Assembly: GCA_949291945.1 (NCBI GenBank)
Contig: CASEXH010000018.1
Span: forward strand, 59,771 to 123,770
DNA from: an uncultured Bacillota bacterium
GTDB lineage: Bacteria; Bacillota; Clostridia; Lachnospirales; Lachnospiraceae
Length of the DNA stretch: 64,000 nucleotides
Reading direction: 5' to 3'
This document shows positions 53,600-61,312 of the stretch, one piece after another. Both the position numbers and the translations under genes were made by a program. The notes beneath the pieces were generated by a model, which saw only the letters and a list, made by a program, of their open reading frames with translations, was not told where the DNA came from and did not search any database. Each line of letters starts with the position of its first letter. Positions within the stretch are counted from its first letter, which is position 1.

Positions 53600-53741
53600 G
53601 TGCTGTCCCATTAGTCATACTTCAGGAATATTTATACATTTTATGCGAATTTGTCGAGCACAGCTTTGAGACCATAGGCTCAAAGCAGCGCAGACTGAGC
53701 AGTAAAATGTGTAAATATTCTCGAAAATGATTAATGGGACA
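53600..53741. repeat. 142-bp palindromic element in the thi leader
   Basis: Left arm GCTGTCCCATTA... (53600-53641) is the inverse of the right arm ...TAATGGGACAGC (53701-53741), about 36 of 41 positions matching. The centre carries GCTTTGAG/CTCAAAGC. The inversion extends into the flanks (CTATG/CATAG). No coding frame. It looks like a palindromic repeat or MITE. Confidence 0.85.
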
Positions 53742-53753
53742 GCTACATAGACT

Positions 53754-53810
53754 AAAAAAGGGTTCACGAAGTAATACACCCGTGGTGGTGCACCCCTTCA
53801 TGAACCCGTT
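53754..53810 (-). terminator. Strong terminator in the thi leader
   Basis: On the minus strand GGGUUCAUGAAG pairs with CUUCGUGAACCC, enclosing GGUGCACCACC-type helices, then UUUUUU. It lies between the TPP riboswitch and thiS. Confidence 0.88.
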
Positions 53811-53954
53811 GGCTCACTCTCAACTGTGATCAGTATTCTGTTTTCGTAAGGAACCTTAGCTTGGGACTTCTTTCAGAAATCTGTCTTCTGAAGAGTCTTT
53901 TGATCGGATAGGGGAATATCCTATCTGACGCAATATCATGTCCAGCTTATCGCA

Positions 53955-53986
53955 CAAAAAGAAAGGAGACGGACTCTGCCATCTCC
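53955..53986 (-). terminator. TPP riboswitch-associated terminator
   Basis: On the minus strand GGAGAUG pairs with CGUCUCC over an 8-base loop, followed by UUUCUUUUU. It starts 12 bases after the aptamer and is the natural expression platform. Confidence 0.85.
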
Positions 53987-53997
53987 TGAAATCTCTT

Positions 53998-54086
53998 CTT
54001 TCTTCCTACGTTGGCATTATCCAAATCAGGTTCCCGGGTCGAAGTTCACAACTTCCTCTCAGCCTGTTTACAAGCTCCCCTGTTTT
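53998..54086 (-). ncRNA. TPP riboswitch (thi box)
   Basis: On the minus strand the TPP core is clear: GGCUGAGAGG, then GACCCGGGAACCUGAU, UUGGAUAAUGCCAACGUAGG. The AGGGGAGC 5' piece is present. P1, however, is hardly supported: the bases before AGGGG (AAAAAAC) do not pair with those after GUAGG (AAGAAAG). Downstream lies a terminator, then about 400 bases before thiS. Confidence 0.92.
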
Positions 54087-54153
54087 TTACTTTTTCAGTA
54101 TAAACTTCTCTCTCTTTTCTGTCAAGATAAATTTATCAACCAGACAGCCCTTC

Positions 54154-55098
54154 TCAGATCATCCCCAGAGTTCTGAAAATATACAGCCAGGCAGTAACGG
54201 TAAAAGCGCTTCCCAGTGTAGTCAGCATAACCACGCTGGAAGTCAGCGTTCCCTCATGATCCATATTTTTCGCCATCACATAGCAGCTTACTGTAGTAGC
54301 CGAACCCAGCATGATCAGAATGGCTACCAGCTTTTCCTGCCGGAATCCCATAGCTGCCGCCAAAGGAAGGAACAGGGCGCCAAATCCTGCCAGCTTCAGA
54401 AAAGAGGCAGCTACTGCCGGTCCTTTCTGCCCCAGAGCCTTTTTGAAATCAAAGGAAGCTCCCATGGCCATCAGGCCCAGAGGGGTTGCCGTTGCCCCTA
54501 TACTACTGACTGTTTTCTGAGCAATCTGGGGCAAAGGCAGTCCCAGCAGAGACCAGGCCATTCCCACCAGAATGCCGATAATAATGGGGTTTGTAATGAT
54601 CCCTTTCAAAGTCTTCTTAACGGTACTTCCGTCCAGGGTCTTTCTTTCAGGGCTGAAGAAAGAAAGGACCACTACCGCCATTATATTATACAAAGGAACA
54701 CTGCCGATGATCATCAAGGGGGCGATCCCAGCAGAACCGTAAATATTCTGGATAAAAGCAATCCCCAGGAGAGCAGCGCTGCTCCGGTAAGAAGCCTGGA
54801 TAAACTCCCCCCTGGTGCTCCGGTCTTTCAGAAGAAGGGAGAGAAGACCGGCTAGGAAAATCTCCAGAAATGTGACAACAAAACAGAAAAGAACAAATTT
54901 TCCATCCCACATTTCATAAAAATCTACGGTAGCCAGATCCTGGAATAAAAGCACCGGCAAAGGCACCCGAAAGACAAATTGATTCATCTTCGAAGCAAAC
55001 CCTTCGTCGATCCAGCCGATTTTCCTGATAGCCAGTCCCAGGACCATCAGCAAAAATACAGGTATCGTAGCATTCAGACTAAAAATAAGATTCTCCAT
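54154..55098 (-). CDS. AEC-family transporter (auxin efflux carrier-like)
   Basis: A 314-residue membrane protein with about ten membrane segments in two repeats of five. The family pattern NATIPVFLLMVLGLAIRKIG starts the protein, and the later GSATTVSCYVMAKNMDHEG segment is the AEC signature. Substrates are organic anions such as malate. Only 68 bases separate its stop from the TPP riboswitch, which reads the same way, so the riboswitch belongs to the thi operon downstream. Confidence 0.9.
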   Translation of the reverse strand: MENLIFSLNATIPVFLLMVLGLAIRKIGWIDEGFASKMNQFVFRVPLPVLLFQDLATVDFYEMWDGKFVLFCFVVTFLEIFLAGLLSLLLKDRSTRGEFIQASYRSSAALLGIAFIQNIYGSAGIAPLMIIGSVPLYNIMAVVVLSFFSPERKTLDGSTVKKTLKGIITNPIIIGILVGMAWSLLGLPLPQIAQKTVSSIGATATPLGLMAMGASFDFKKALGQKGPAVAASFLKLAGFGALFLPLAAAMGFRQEKLVAILIMLGSATTVSCYVMAKNMDHEGTLTSSVVMLTTLGSAFTVTAWLYIFRTLGMI

Positions 55099-55141
55099 GG
55101 CCGTTCTTCCAGTCTTCCTTTCAAGTTTTTGACCGCCCTTT

Positions 55142-55693
55142 TTATGCCTGGGCTTCCTCTGTTTGATCTACAAATTTTTTCTTATAATTCTCCATACATT
55201 TTTCGATAACTTCCACTGCCGCAATGGGGCCGCCGAACTCATTGACTGTGGTACTTTTTCCTTCCAGATGTTTGTAGATAGTAAAGAAGTGCTTCAGCTC
55301 CTCAAAAATGTGCTTCGGCAGTTCATGGATATCTGTATAACCCATATAGGTAGGATCTCCATAAGGAATGGCAATGATCTTCTCATCTCCCATTCCCCCG
55401 TCTTCCATCTTCATAACACCTATGGGATAGCACCTGACCAGGGTCATGGGCAGAATTGATTCAGAACAAAGTACCAGCACATCCAGAGGATCCTTGTCGT
55501 CTCCGTAAGTTCTGGGAATAAAACCGTAGTTCATGGGATAGTGGGTTGCAGTGAATAAGATTCTGTCCAGTGACAGCATGCCGGTCTCCTTATCCAGCTC
55601 GTATTTTTTGTTGCTCCCCTTTTCGATCTCGATCACCGCCATAAAATCTGTGGGGTAGATCCGCTCCTCACTGATATCATGCCAAATGTTCAT
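55142..55693 (-). CDS. ppa: Soluble inorganic pyrophosphatase, family I
   Basis: A 183-residue family I pyrophosphatase. The metal-binding signature is DDKDPLDVLVL near residue 60, with GFIPRTYGDD before it and YGDPTYMGYTDI later. It removes PPi, but this organism also has a PPi-type PFK (37626-38882), so PPi levels have two competing sinks. The start at 55693 follows AAAAGGAGG; the open frame continues to 55810 without support. Confidence 0.92.
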   Translation of the reverse strand: MNIWHDISEERIYPTDFMAVIEIEKGSNKKYELDKETGMLSLDRILFTATHYPMNYGFIPRTYGDDKDPLDVLVLCSESILPMTLVRCYPIGVMKMEDGGMGDEKIIAIPYGDPTYMGYTDIHELPKHIFEELKHFFTIYKHLEGKSTTVNEFGGPIAAVEVIEKCMENYKKKFVDQTEEAQA

Positions 55694-55805
55694 AGAAATA
55701 CCTCCTTTTAAAGTCTCTCCCCTTCTGAGACTTTCCTGTTTTGATATCCCTATTCTATAACCCTTTTCTCCTATTTGCAAATTCTTTTTCTGTGCAAAAG
55801 CAGAC

Positions 55806-55860
55806 AGCAAAAGACTGCTCCCCTGCCGGTTCTTAAATCCCCGGCGGGAAGCAGTCCCTT
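55806..55860 (-). terminator. Terminator of the hsp20 pair
   Basis: GGGACUGCUUCCCGCCGGGG pairs with its inverse ending in GAGCAGUCUUUU. The stem is about 17 bp. Confidence 0.88.
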
Positions 55861-55873
55861 ATCTATTATCCCT

Positions 55874-56332
55874 TTATTCAATGGTAATGTACTTATTCTC
55901 TTCTACCTGAGGAGCCGCTTCTTTCTTCGGAATCCTCAGTTTCAGTACGCCATGTTTGAATTCACCCTGGATATCCTCCTGAGTCAGATTGTCGCCTACA
56001 TAAAAGCTTCTCTCACAGGCTCCGCTGAAACGTTCTTTCCGGATGAAACGTCCGTTCTTTGTCTCCTTTGGAGAATCCTTCTGTGCGGAAATGGTCATAT
56101 AGCCATTTTCCAGAGTAACCTTTATATCTTCTTTCTTGAATCCGGGAAGATCGATATCCAGTTCATAGCCGTCCCTCTTCTCCCGGATATCCGTCTTCAT
56201 CAGATTCTTTGCTCTCCGTCCATAAAGCTTTCTTTCCATCTTTCTTTCTGCTCTGTCATCAAAAAATGGGAAATCATCCATGTCAAAGAAATCATCAAAC
56301 CAGTCATCAGCAAATGTTCTCGGCAGTAACAT
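55874..56332 (-). CDS. Small heat-shock protein Hsp20 (second copy)
   Basis: A 152-residue alpha-crystallin-domain chaperone. Residues 45-135 form the crystallin domain, with KTDIREKRDGYELDIDLPGFKKEDI and the C-terminal VLKLRIPKKE (I-x-I-like anchor is reduced). It prevents aggregation of unfolded proteins without ATP. It lies 59 bases downstream of a close paralogue, evidently a tandem duplication. Both end in an acidic or charged tail after PKKE. Confidence 0.94.
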   Translation of the reverse strand: MLLPRTFADDWFDDFFDMDDFPFFDDRAERKMERKLYGRRAKNLMKTDIREKRDGYELDIDLPGFKKEDIKVTLENGYMTISAQKDSPKETKNGRFIRKERFSGACERSFYVGDNLTQEDIQGEFKHGVLKLRIPKKEAAPQVEENKYITIE

Positions 56333-56391
56333 AGGTCATTCCTCCTTTTTCACTTTTCCTACTCTTCTGCCCCAGGGCTGACTAAAATCTG

Positions 56392-56844
56392 TCATCCCTC
56401 AATAGCAATGTGATTATCCTGTTCAACTGCAGGTTTTTTCTCTTTTTTCGGAATGCTCAGTTTCAGGATACCGTCCTCATATTTTGCCTTGATATCCTCC
56501 TGGGTAACTTCATCGCCTACATAGAAGCTTCTGCTCATTGCTCCTGCATAACGCTCCTGGCGGATATATTTGCCGTCTTTGTCTTTCTCATCTTTATCCA
56601 ATCCCTTTGCTGCGGAAATGGTAAGGTAACCATTTTCCAGAGAAGCCTTGATCTCGTCTTTCTTAAATCCCGGCAGGTCAACATCCAGTTCATAGGAACC
56701 CTCTGTTTCCCGGATATCGGTTTTCATCATTCTCTTGGCGTTCTTTCCATATAAAGGATTTTTCCTTCCCCAGAAATCATCGTTAAATGGGAAGTCCATA
56801 AAGTCATCAAACAAATTTTCTCCAAAAATACTAGGTACTAACAT
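56392..56844 (-). CDS. Small heat-shock protein Hsp20 (first copy)
   Basis: A 150-residue paralogue of the downstream Hsp20. The crystallin domain (about 45-135) contains KTDIRETEGSYELDVDLPGFKKDEI (split for length: KTDIRETEGSY, ELDVDLPGFKKDEI) and ILKLSIPKKE. The promoter TTGACT-17-TATATT lies about 120 bases upstream, beside a CIRCE-like half-site. AAAGGAG precedes the start. Confidence 0.94.
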   Translation of the reverse strand: MLVPSIFGENLFDDFMDFPFNDDFWGRKNPLYGKNAKRMMKTDIRETEGSYELDVDLPGFKKDEIKASLENGYLTISAAKGLDKDEKDKDGKYIRQERYAGAMSRSFYVGDEVTQEDIKAKYEDGILKLSIPKKEKKPAVEQDNHIAIEG

Positions 56845-56966
56845 AAGTCATATCTCCTTTCAAAAGACACATCATATTATTTATTTTAGCACTTTGGGAA
56901 AACCGAAGTGTTGTTGTCGGAACTTGGGAACCTTTCTTTTTTTCTCTCTCCCTTTGTTCTAGTTGT

Positions 56967-57009
56967 AATATAACACATATTATCAGCAAAGTCAACCCTC
57001 GAGTGCTAA
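56967..57009. promoter_or_regulatory. hsp20 promoter with adjoining CIRCE half-site
   Basis: Minus-strand promoter TTGACT (56990-56995), 17 bases, TATATT (56967-56972). Upstream, TTAGCACTC (57001-57009) is an exact CIRCE half-site; the partner GAGGGTTGA follows with no spacer and matches only 6 of 9. Confidence 0.65.
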
Positions 57010-57089
57010 AATTTTTTAAAAATTTCGTACCCGATTAATTTTGTTATAGCTTAGACTTCATAATTGTGTACAGATAAAGCAGGATTGTT

Positions 57090-57281
57090 CTATTTCTTCA
57101 AATTTTCTATAACCCCGGAGATAGCGGATATAAGCCAACCCAAACCAATAATAATTAACGCAATTTTCCACCCAATACCATTATCAAAAACAAAGATAAA
57201 TGTATATAGAGCGAACAAACTAACGGGAATAGCAATTCCATATAACACCAAATGAAACTTCCTCTTTTTTTCTTTATCCAT
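57090..57281 (-). CDS. Small two-span membrane protein
   Basis: A 63-residue protein with two hydrophobic segments (about 13-30 and 34-55) after a lysine-rich start MDKEKKRKF. It is not recognised. GGGGAG precedes its start. It follows the SdpI-like gene on the same strand with an 80-base gap. Confidence 0.6.
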   Translation of the reverse strand: MDKEKKRKFHLVLYGIAIPVSLFALYTFIFVFDNGIGWKIALIIIGLGWLISAISGVIENLKK

Positions 57282-57361
57282 TTATTCTCCCCTCATTAAC
57301 TTCAAATTCGACAACTTAGGATTTATCAATTTGACTTTAATTCTATTGCAGAGAATAGTAG

Positions 57362-57694
57362 TTATTTTTTTATTAACTTTACTGGCAACACCAAAATGGC
57401 TAATATTGCTGCTATAGTGTATATAAAGAATATTATTATTGTTATATTCATATTTGCTTTAAGCAGATATAAAATTACAGAAACAATAATACCGATAACC
57501 GCAAACAAGGCACATAAATTCCCCGCAACATTATTTGCATAGTCCCAATTTTCTTTATTTTCCATTATCTTTTTATTGTGGTATCCTACCCTAAAATCAG
57601 GAAATTGAGTATGCTTTTTCTTTAATACAACTGATAAAATTCCTAAAATAAATGCAAAAACAATATAGAGCATAAACAAAAAGAATTTTCCCAT
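57362..57694 (-). CDS. SdpI-family membrane protein
   Basis: A 110-residue protein with three membrane segments (about 3-25, 55-78, 83-105). The stretch FRVGYHNKKIMENKENWDYAN between segments one and two is the SdpI-family signature (split: FRVGYHNKKIMEN / KENWDYAN). SdpI confers immunity to the SdpC toxin in Bacillus; most homologues have no known partner. The start at 57694 has GGGAGGTAG upstream; an in-frame GTG at 57712 overlaps that site. Confidence 0.8.
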   Translation of the reverse strand: MGKFFLFMLYIVFAFILGILSVVLKKKHTQFPDFRVGYHNKKIMENKENWDYANNVAGNLCALFAVIGIIVSVILYLLKANMNITIIIFFIYTIAAILAILVLPVKLIKK

Positions 57695-57803
57695 GAATAC
57701 TCTACCTCCCACACAAATTCCAATTTATCGATTTCTATATTCACATTATATCAGTTAAAAATCAGCCATTCAATGAACTTCATAGGGTAGCCACCTTTTT
57801 TGT

Positions 57804-58080
57804 GTAGCGTCGGTGTACAAGGGGCCAAACGCCTCTGCCACGTGATTTTGCCCATTTTCGGCGTTATCCTCAGTCGGCGTACGTCCAGTACGCCTCTTTC
57901 GTCTGCCTTGAAAATGGGCAAAATTCCGATGGCAGAGGTCGAAGAGTCAGAAGGAGCTAAATTTGCAATTCTGCAAGGCACTTGAATGAGGCGTACTGGA
58001 CGTACGCCGATTGAAAGTAATGCGGCAGAACTGCAAATTTAGCCGTTCTGACCGTTTGGTCCCTTGTACACCAACGCTAC
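57804..58080. repeat. 277-bp nested-palindrome element with twin hairpins
   Basis: Ends GTAGCGTCGGTGTACAAGGG (57804-57823) and the inverse at 58061-58080 form 28-bp inverted repeats (26 matches). Inside are two long hairpins: A, arms CCTCTGCCA...ATTTTGCCCATTTTC at 57832-57938; B, arms GCTAAATTTGCAATTCTGC and GCAGAACTGCAAATTTAGC at 57956-58043. Each is tipped by a 19-base palindrome: GGCGTACGTCCAGTACGCC at 57876-57894 in A and its exact reverse complement at 57990-58008 in B. No coding frame. Confidence 0.88.
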
Positions 58081-58235
58081 CATTCCGTCACCCCCTTTTA
58101 TTCCCCCTATGCCCGAACTCCCATAGAAGGAAAGGGTCATTTTCTCATATGGGATTTTTCTGTTTCTAGAAAAATCTGTTTTGGGGTTAGAAACAAGGCC
58201 GGCTAGATCCTGTTTTTGCTTATTTGTCAATTCTT

Positions 58236-58280
58236 AATCTCAAAAAAATCCCACACCACATTTTCTGTGATGTGAGATTC
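58236..58280 (-). terminator. Terminator of the esterase lipoprotein gene
   Basis: On the minus strand AUCUCACAUCACA pairs with UGUGGUGUGGGAU, followed by UUUUUUU. Confidence 0.9.
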
Positions 58281-58324
58281 TCTTAACTTAATGCCATTGT
58301 CCACGGGGCATACCGTCTTTCTTC

Positions 58325-59386
58325 TTATTCAGAACCTGCATTTCTCTCCCAGAAGCTGACCGCCTCATCGATCCAGCCTTCTGCCACAGTTCCTTCTCCC
58401 AGGCCGAACCCATGCCTCAGGCCGTCAAATACCTGGATTTCTGCGTCTGTTCCATTTTCCTGTATCCGGCTGATGTAATCTTCCATAGAGCGATAAGAAG
58501 CAATCCCGTCATTGGTTCCCACACAGGCATAAGTGGGCGGTTCATTGCCTGTCACATCTGAAAGGCCTGTATATTCCATGATCACGGCTGCCGGAGCCGG
58601 ATATTCTTCCTCTCCGAATGCTGCTGTTCCATAGGATCCCAGCCAGGCCGCCATACGTGCTCCTGCAGAGCCGCCCCAAAGGGAGTAATCCGTCATATCA
58701 ATCTGAAGTTCATCTGCGTTTTCATGGAGAAAGGCGATGGCTCTTGCCAGATCTTCACAGGCTGTATCTGCTCCAGGCCGGTAGATCAGTGCAAAAGCAT
58801 TGTATCCTTTTTTGGACAGTTCCATTGCATGGGGAAAGCTGTCATGCATGGCAGCCACATAGACAAAACCTCCTCCTGCATTGATCACTGCAGTCTTTGC
58901 TCCCGGCTCTCCCCGGAAGAAAAAGAGCCCTGTATTTTCCTTGTCAGGATCTTCCGCCTTTTCTTCATCTGTATAAATGTCATAGAAAATCTGCTCTCCT
59001 GACTCCACCTGATCTTTCAGATAATTTGCAATCTCCACCGTACGGTCTGGATTCACATTGTTATACCAGGTCAGGATCTCTCCCACATCCTGTAGTTCCA
59101 GATCCTCATCAATCGTCCGGTCCACAGGAAAAATCAGTCTCCCGTAATCTCCAAATACCGGATCATTAATCACATCCATAACCTTTGTCTCTAAGGTATA
59201 ATCCTCCTCACCACTGCTCCCGTTCTCTACAGTTTCAGCTTTCTCTGAAGGGTTTGCATCTGATGAATCTGTCCGGGAGCTCTCCTCTGTCTGGCCGCAG
59301 CCTGACAGAAGCAGCATAAAAGACAGACCCCCGGACAAAAGGATAACCCTAAGACTGTTTCTGTAAATGTGCCATGTTTTTCCCAT
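58325..59386 (-). CDS. Secreted lipoprotein esterase (alpha/beta hydrolase)
   Basis: A 353-residue alpha/beta hydrolase with a lipoprotein signal: positive N terminus, hydrophobic core and the lipobox LLSGC, so C30 or nearby is lipidated. A Ser/Asp-rich linker follows (QTEESSRTDSSDANPSE, about 32-50). The nucleophile is in GGSAGAR near residue 232, and the catalytic His is in GLRHGFGLG near 325. An oxyanion motif GGGFVYVA lies near 172. It resembles acetyl-esterase/BD-FAE enzymes that deacetylate plant polysaccharide. The start at 59386 has AGGAGG. A pseudogene paralogue lies just upstream. Confidence 0.85.
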   Translation of the reverse strand: MGKTWHIYRNSLRVILLSGGLSFMLLLSGCGQTEESSRTDSSDANPSEKAETVENGSSGEEDYTLETKVMDVINDPVFGDYGRLIFPVDRTIDEDLELQDVGEILTWYNNVNPDRTVEIANYLKDQVESGEQIFYDIYTDEEKAEDPDKENTGLFFFRGEPGAKTAVINAGGGFVYVAAMHDSFPHAMELSKKGYNAFALIYRPGADTACEDLARAIAFLHENADELQIDMTDYSLWGGSAGARMAAWLGSYGTAAFGEEEYPAPAAVIMEYTGLSDVTGNEPPTYACVGTNDGIASYRSMEDYISRIQENGTDAEIQVFDGLRHGFGLGEGTVAEGWIDEAVSFWERNAGSE

Positions 59387-59405
59387 ACCTCTTCCTCCTG
59401 ATTTT

Positions 59406-60022
59406 TTATCCTTCTGCAAATATACTGCCAAGCCACTGATCATATCCGTCTATCCAGCCCCCTTCTGCTCCGAAACCATGGGGCATTCCTTCCAGCACAT
59501 GGGATTCTACAGATACTCCTGCTTCTTCCAAAGCCTGGATACATTCTTCAAATTCCCCTACAAAAGGATCCCTGGTCCCGTATGCAAAATAGGTAGGCGG
59601 AAAATCCCATAACTGCAATATCTTCCTGATCGATTCCGTATTTCTCTCCGTGGCTTCTGACAAACCGGACAGCCCGGGCAAGATCCAAGGCTCCTTCTTC
59701 CTGGGTATATGGCCTTAATCTGTAGTCCACCACAAAGCTCTGATAGCCCCGCTGACTGAGCGTTTCCGCCACAGGAGTTCCCTCATACTGGTCACTTCGG
59801 TATTGGAAGGCTCCCCCTGTGCAGATCAGTACAGCGCCTTTAACCTCTGTTCCCTCGGGCACAGGAAATGTTCTCACTGTAGGACGGAAGCCGGGGTCAT
59901 CTGCATAACCGCCATTGTTTTCCGTATACTCTGTTTCTGAAGGCATATTGCCTTCCTCCCACAGATAGAAGGTCTGGCGTGTCCCTGCATCCACCTGCCC
60001 ATGAGCTGCTGTCTGGATCTCA
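59406..60022 (-). pseudogene. Esterase pseudogene, N terminus lost and centre deleted
   Basis: Two reading frames of one alpha/beta hydrolase, paralogous to the gene at 58325-59386. The upstream frame (59548-60022) carries LICTGGAFQYRSD and EDIAVMGFSA and stops inside the nucleophile elbow. The downstream frame (59406 to about 59620) carries FPPTYFAYGTRDPF and EGMPHGFGAEGG with the catalytic Asp/His. About 60-90 residues are missing. The join TTTTCCGCC can be read in both frames (GFSA and FPP), pointing to a deletion between short direct repeats. The true N terminus is also lost. Confidence 0.85.
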
Positions 60023-60172
60023 CTGTTTTCTCCGGTACTGCTTTTCGATCATATAAGTCTTTGCCTCCGGATTGGAACGGGTGGCCTTCACAGTTCCAGG
60101 CGCTACAAGGTTAACGTCGGATTTCATGATTCCCAGATCCAGAATAGAAAATCGTATTCCATAGTTGCTCAT
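60020..60172 (-). pseudogene. 5' remnant of an AHL-lactonase-like MBL-fold gene
   Basis: An intact ribosome binding site (GGAGGAAGG) precedes the frame MSNYGIRFSILDLG, then MKSDVNLVAPGTVKA and NPEAKTYMIE. This is the N terminus of an N-acyl-homoserine-lactonase family metallo-beta-lactamase; the HxHxDH metal motif that should follow is absent. After TYMIE the frame passes into the esterase (KSSTGENSEIQ in a shifted frame) and stops after 50 codons. Confidence 0.75.
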
Positions 60173-60905
60173 CTTTCCTTCCTCCTGACCCTGCTGTTTT
60201 CAAATTTGTATAATTTATACAATCCCTTCTGACTTTGTAGATAATTATAGAATATTTACAAAGTCTTCAGAATATCCAGTTGGTTTTCCGGTATATACCC
60301 AAAGGTTTTATTCCTGGGATCAGCAAGCCAAACGGACATGTATCTGGGGTCAACTATAGCCGGTATTGCAGGTGTGCCTCCCTCCCAGTGGATTTTTTAT
60401 CCTACAGGGCAATCCCAAGGACTTTCCTGTAGAGAATATAGAAAAAGCCGTCCATTACTGAACGGCTGGAAATAGAAAAGGAACGTCTATCTGGGCGTTC
60501 CATGATCTAATAGCAGTGTGTTTCTGGCAATTTTCAGCGAATTTTCTTCTTTCACTCCATATCTGTACGGAAAAAACGAATTTGTTGCATGAAATAAAAA
60601 AATACCGTCATTTTCTGATGAAACGGCGGTATCTATCCTGTCCTCTGGCTTTGATTTTTCCAGCAGTAATAAATGTTTATGTTCATGTTACAAGAATAGG
60701 TATCAACTGTTCCCTGTCCGTACAAAGGTGTTGCTCCCATTTCAGAAAACAGAATTTCATGTTTTGAGTATTTGGCAAGCTAATTGTAATCTAATAACTT
60801 CTTGAGAAGATGATTTCACATTTTCCCTCCTAGTGTTTACTCAATTTTCTAATACTTTTGCATTTTCTTCAAGAGCATATTTTTGAAGTTTACTCAACCC
60901 GTCCA
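60173..60905. other. Noncoding stretch with an operator-like dyad and hairpins
   Basis: No convincing gene. It holds a 17-base dyad TTGTATAAATTATACAA at 60206-60222 near the remnant gene's start, an AGCCGT/ACGGCT hairpin at about 60450-60472, GGAACG/CGTTCC at about 60480-60500, and a good minus-strand terminator at 60597-60642. An 83-codon frame at 60516-60767 lacks support. The rest shows nothing I recognise. Confidence 0.55.
60594..60645 (-). terminator. Terminator of the 60906-61256 operon
   Basis: On the minus strand AUACCG(C)CGUUU pairs with AAAUGACGGUAU, followed by UUUUUUUA. Confidence 0.8.
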
Positions 60906-60906
60906 T
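60841..60906 (-). CDS. Possible 21-residue peptide, coupled to the upstream gene
   Basis: The frame MDGLSKLQKYALEENAKVLEN begins at an ATG that overlaps the upstream stop (TAATG). The peptide would be helical and amphipathic. A purine-rich AAAAAAGAAG lies before it. It is unrecognised, and could be chance. Confidence 0.3.
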   Translation of the reverse strand: MDGLSKLQKYALEENAKVLEN

Positions 60907-61256
60907 TACTTCTTTTTTCCCTTTTTTATATATTTTATTATGGATAATACAATGCAAATCACTGTAAGTATAATTGCTTTGGACCCAGGATTTTGAAACC
61001 CAAATACATTGAATAGTATGTATGCAGCACATGATGAAATAGCTGTAGAAATAGCATAAATAGCAATAACGTACTGATTGATAAATTGTTCTTTTAGTGT
61101 AAGGAAATAATTATTCCATTCAACAGAAGATTTCTTTATAGATTTTCCTTTTTGCCAGAGCCATAATAAAATGAAAGCCAACAATAAACCCTTTGTTAAA
61201 AATATCTTTATTACAATAACAACAGACAAAAGTAAAATCCACTTCATTTTCATCAT
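60906..61256 (-). CDS. Small hypothetical membrane protein
   Basis: A 116-residue protein with about four hydrophobic segments (about 5-22, 24-35, 61-80 and 88-108) and a lysine-rich C terminus KKGKKK. No family is recognised. Its stop overlaps a tiny in-frame-shifted peptide start. It is on the same strand as and downstream of the MerR regulator, 56 bases apart, with GGAGATG at the start. Confidence 0.65.
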   Translation of the reverse strand: MMKMKWILLLSVVIVIKIFLTKGLLLAFILLWLWQKGKSIKKSSVEWNNYFLTLKEQFINQYVIAIYAISTAISSCAAYILFNVFGFQNPGSKAIILTVICIVLSIIKYIKKGKKK

Positions 61257-61312
61257 CTCCTGGAAGTATCTTTTTCCAAATTATAAACTATACAGCAAGT
61301 GTAAAGTCAACA

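Noticed and set aside
56884..56912. TTAGCACTT...AAGTGTTGT downstream of the hsp20 promoter as CIRCE
   Set aside because: Spacing is 11 rather than 9 and the right half has four mismatches.
57751..58230. Three short frames in and beside the 277-bp element (57751-57981, 57800-57985, 58039-58230)
   Set aside because: They read through the inverted repeats and hairpin arms, and composition follows the palindromes. The last starts at a TTG without a ribosome binding site.
60516..60767. An 83-codon plus-strand frame in the decayed region
   Set aside because: It crosses a minus-strand terminator hairpin, has no ribosome binding site and resembles nothing.
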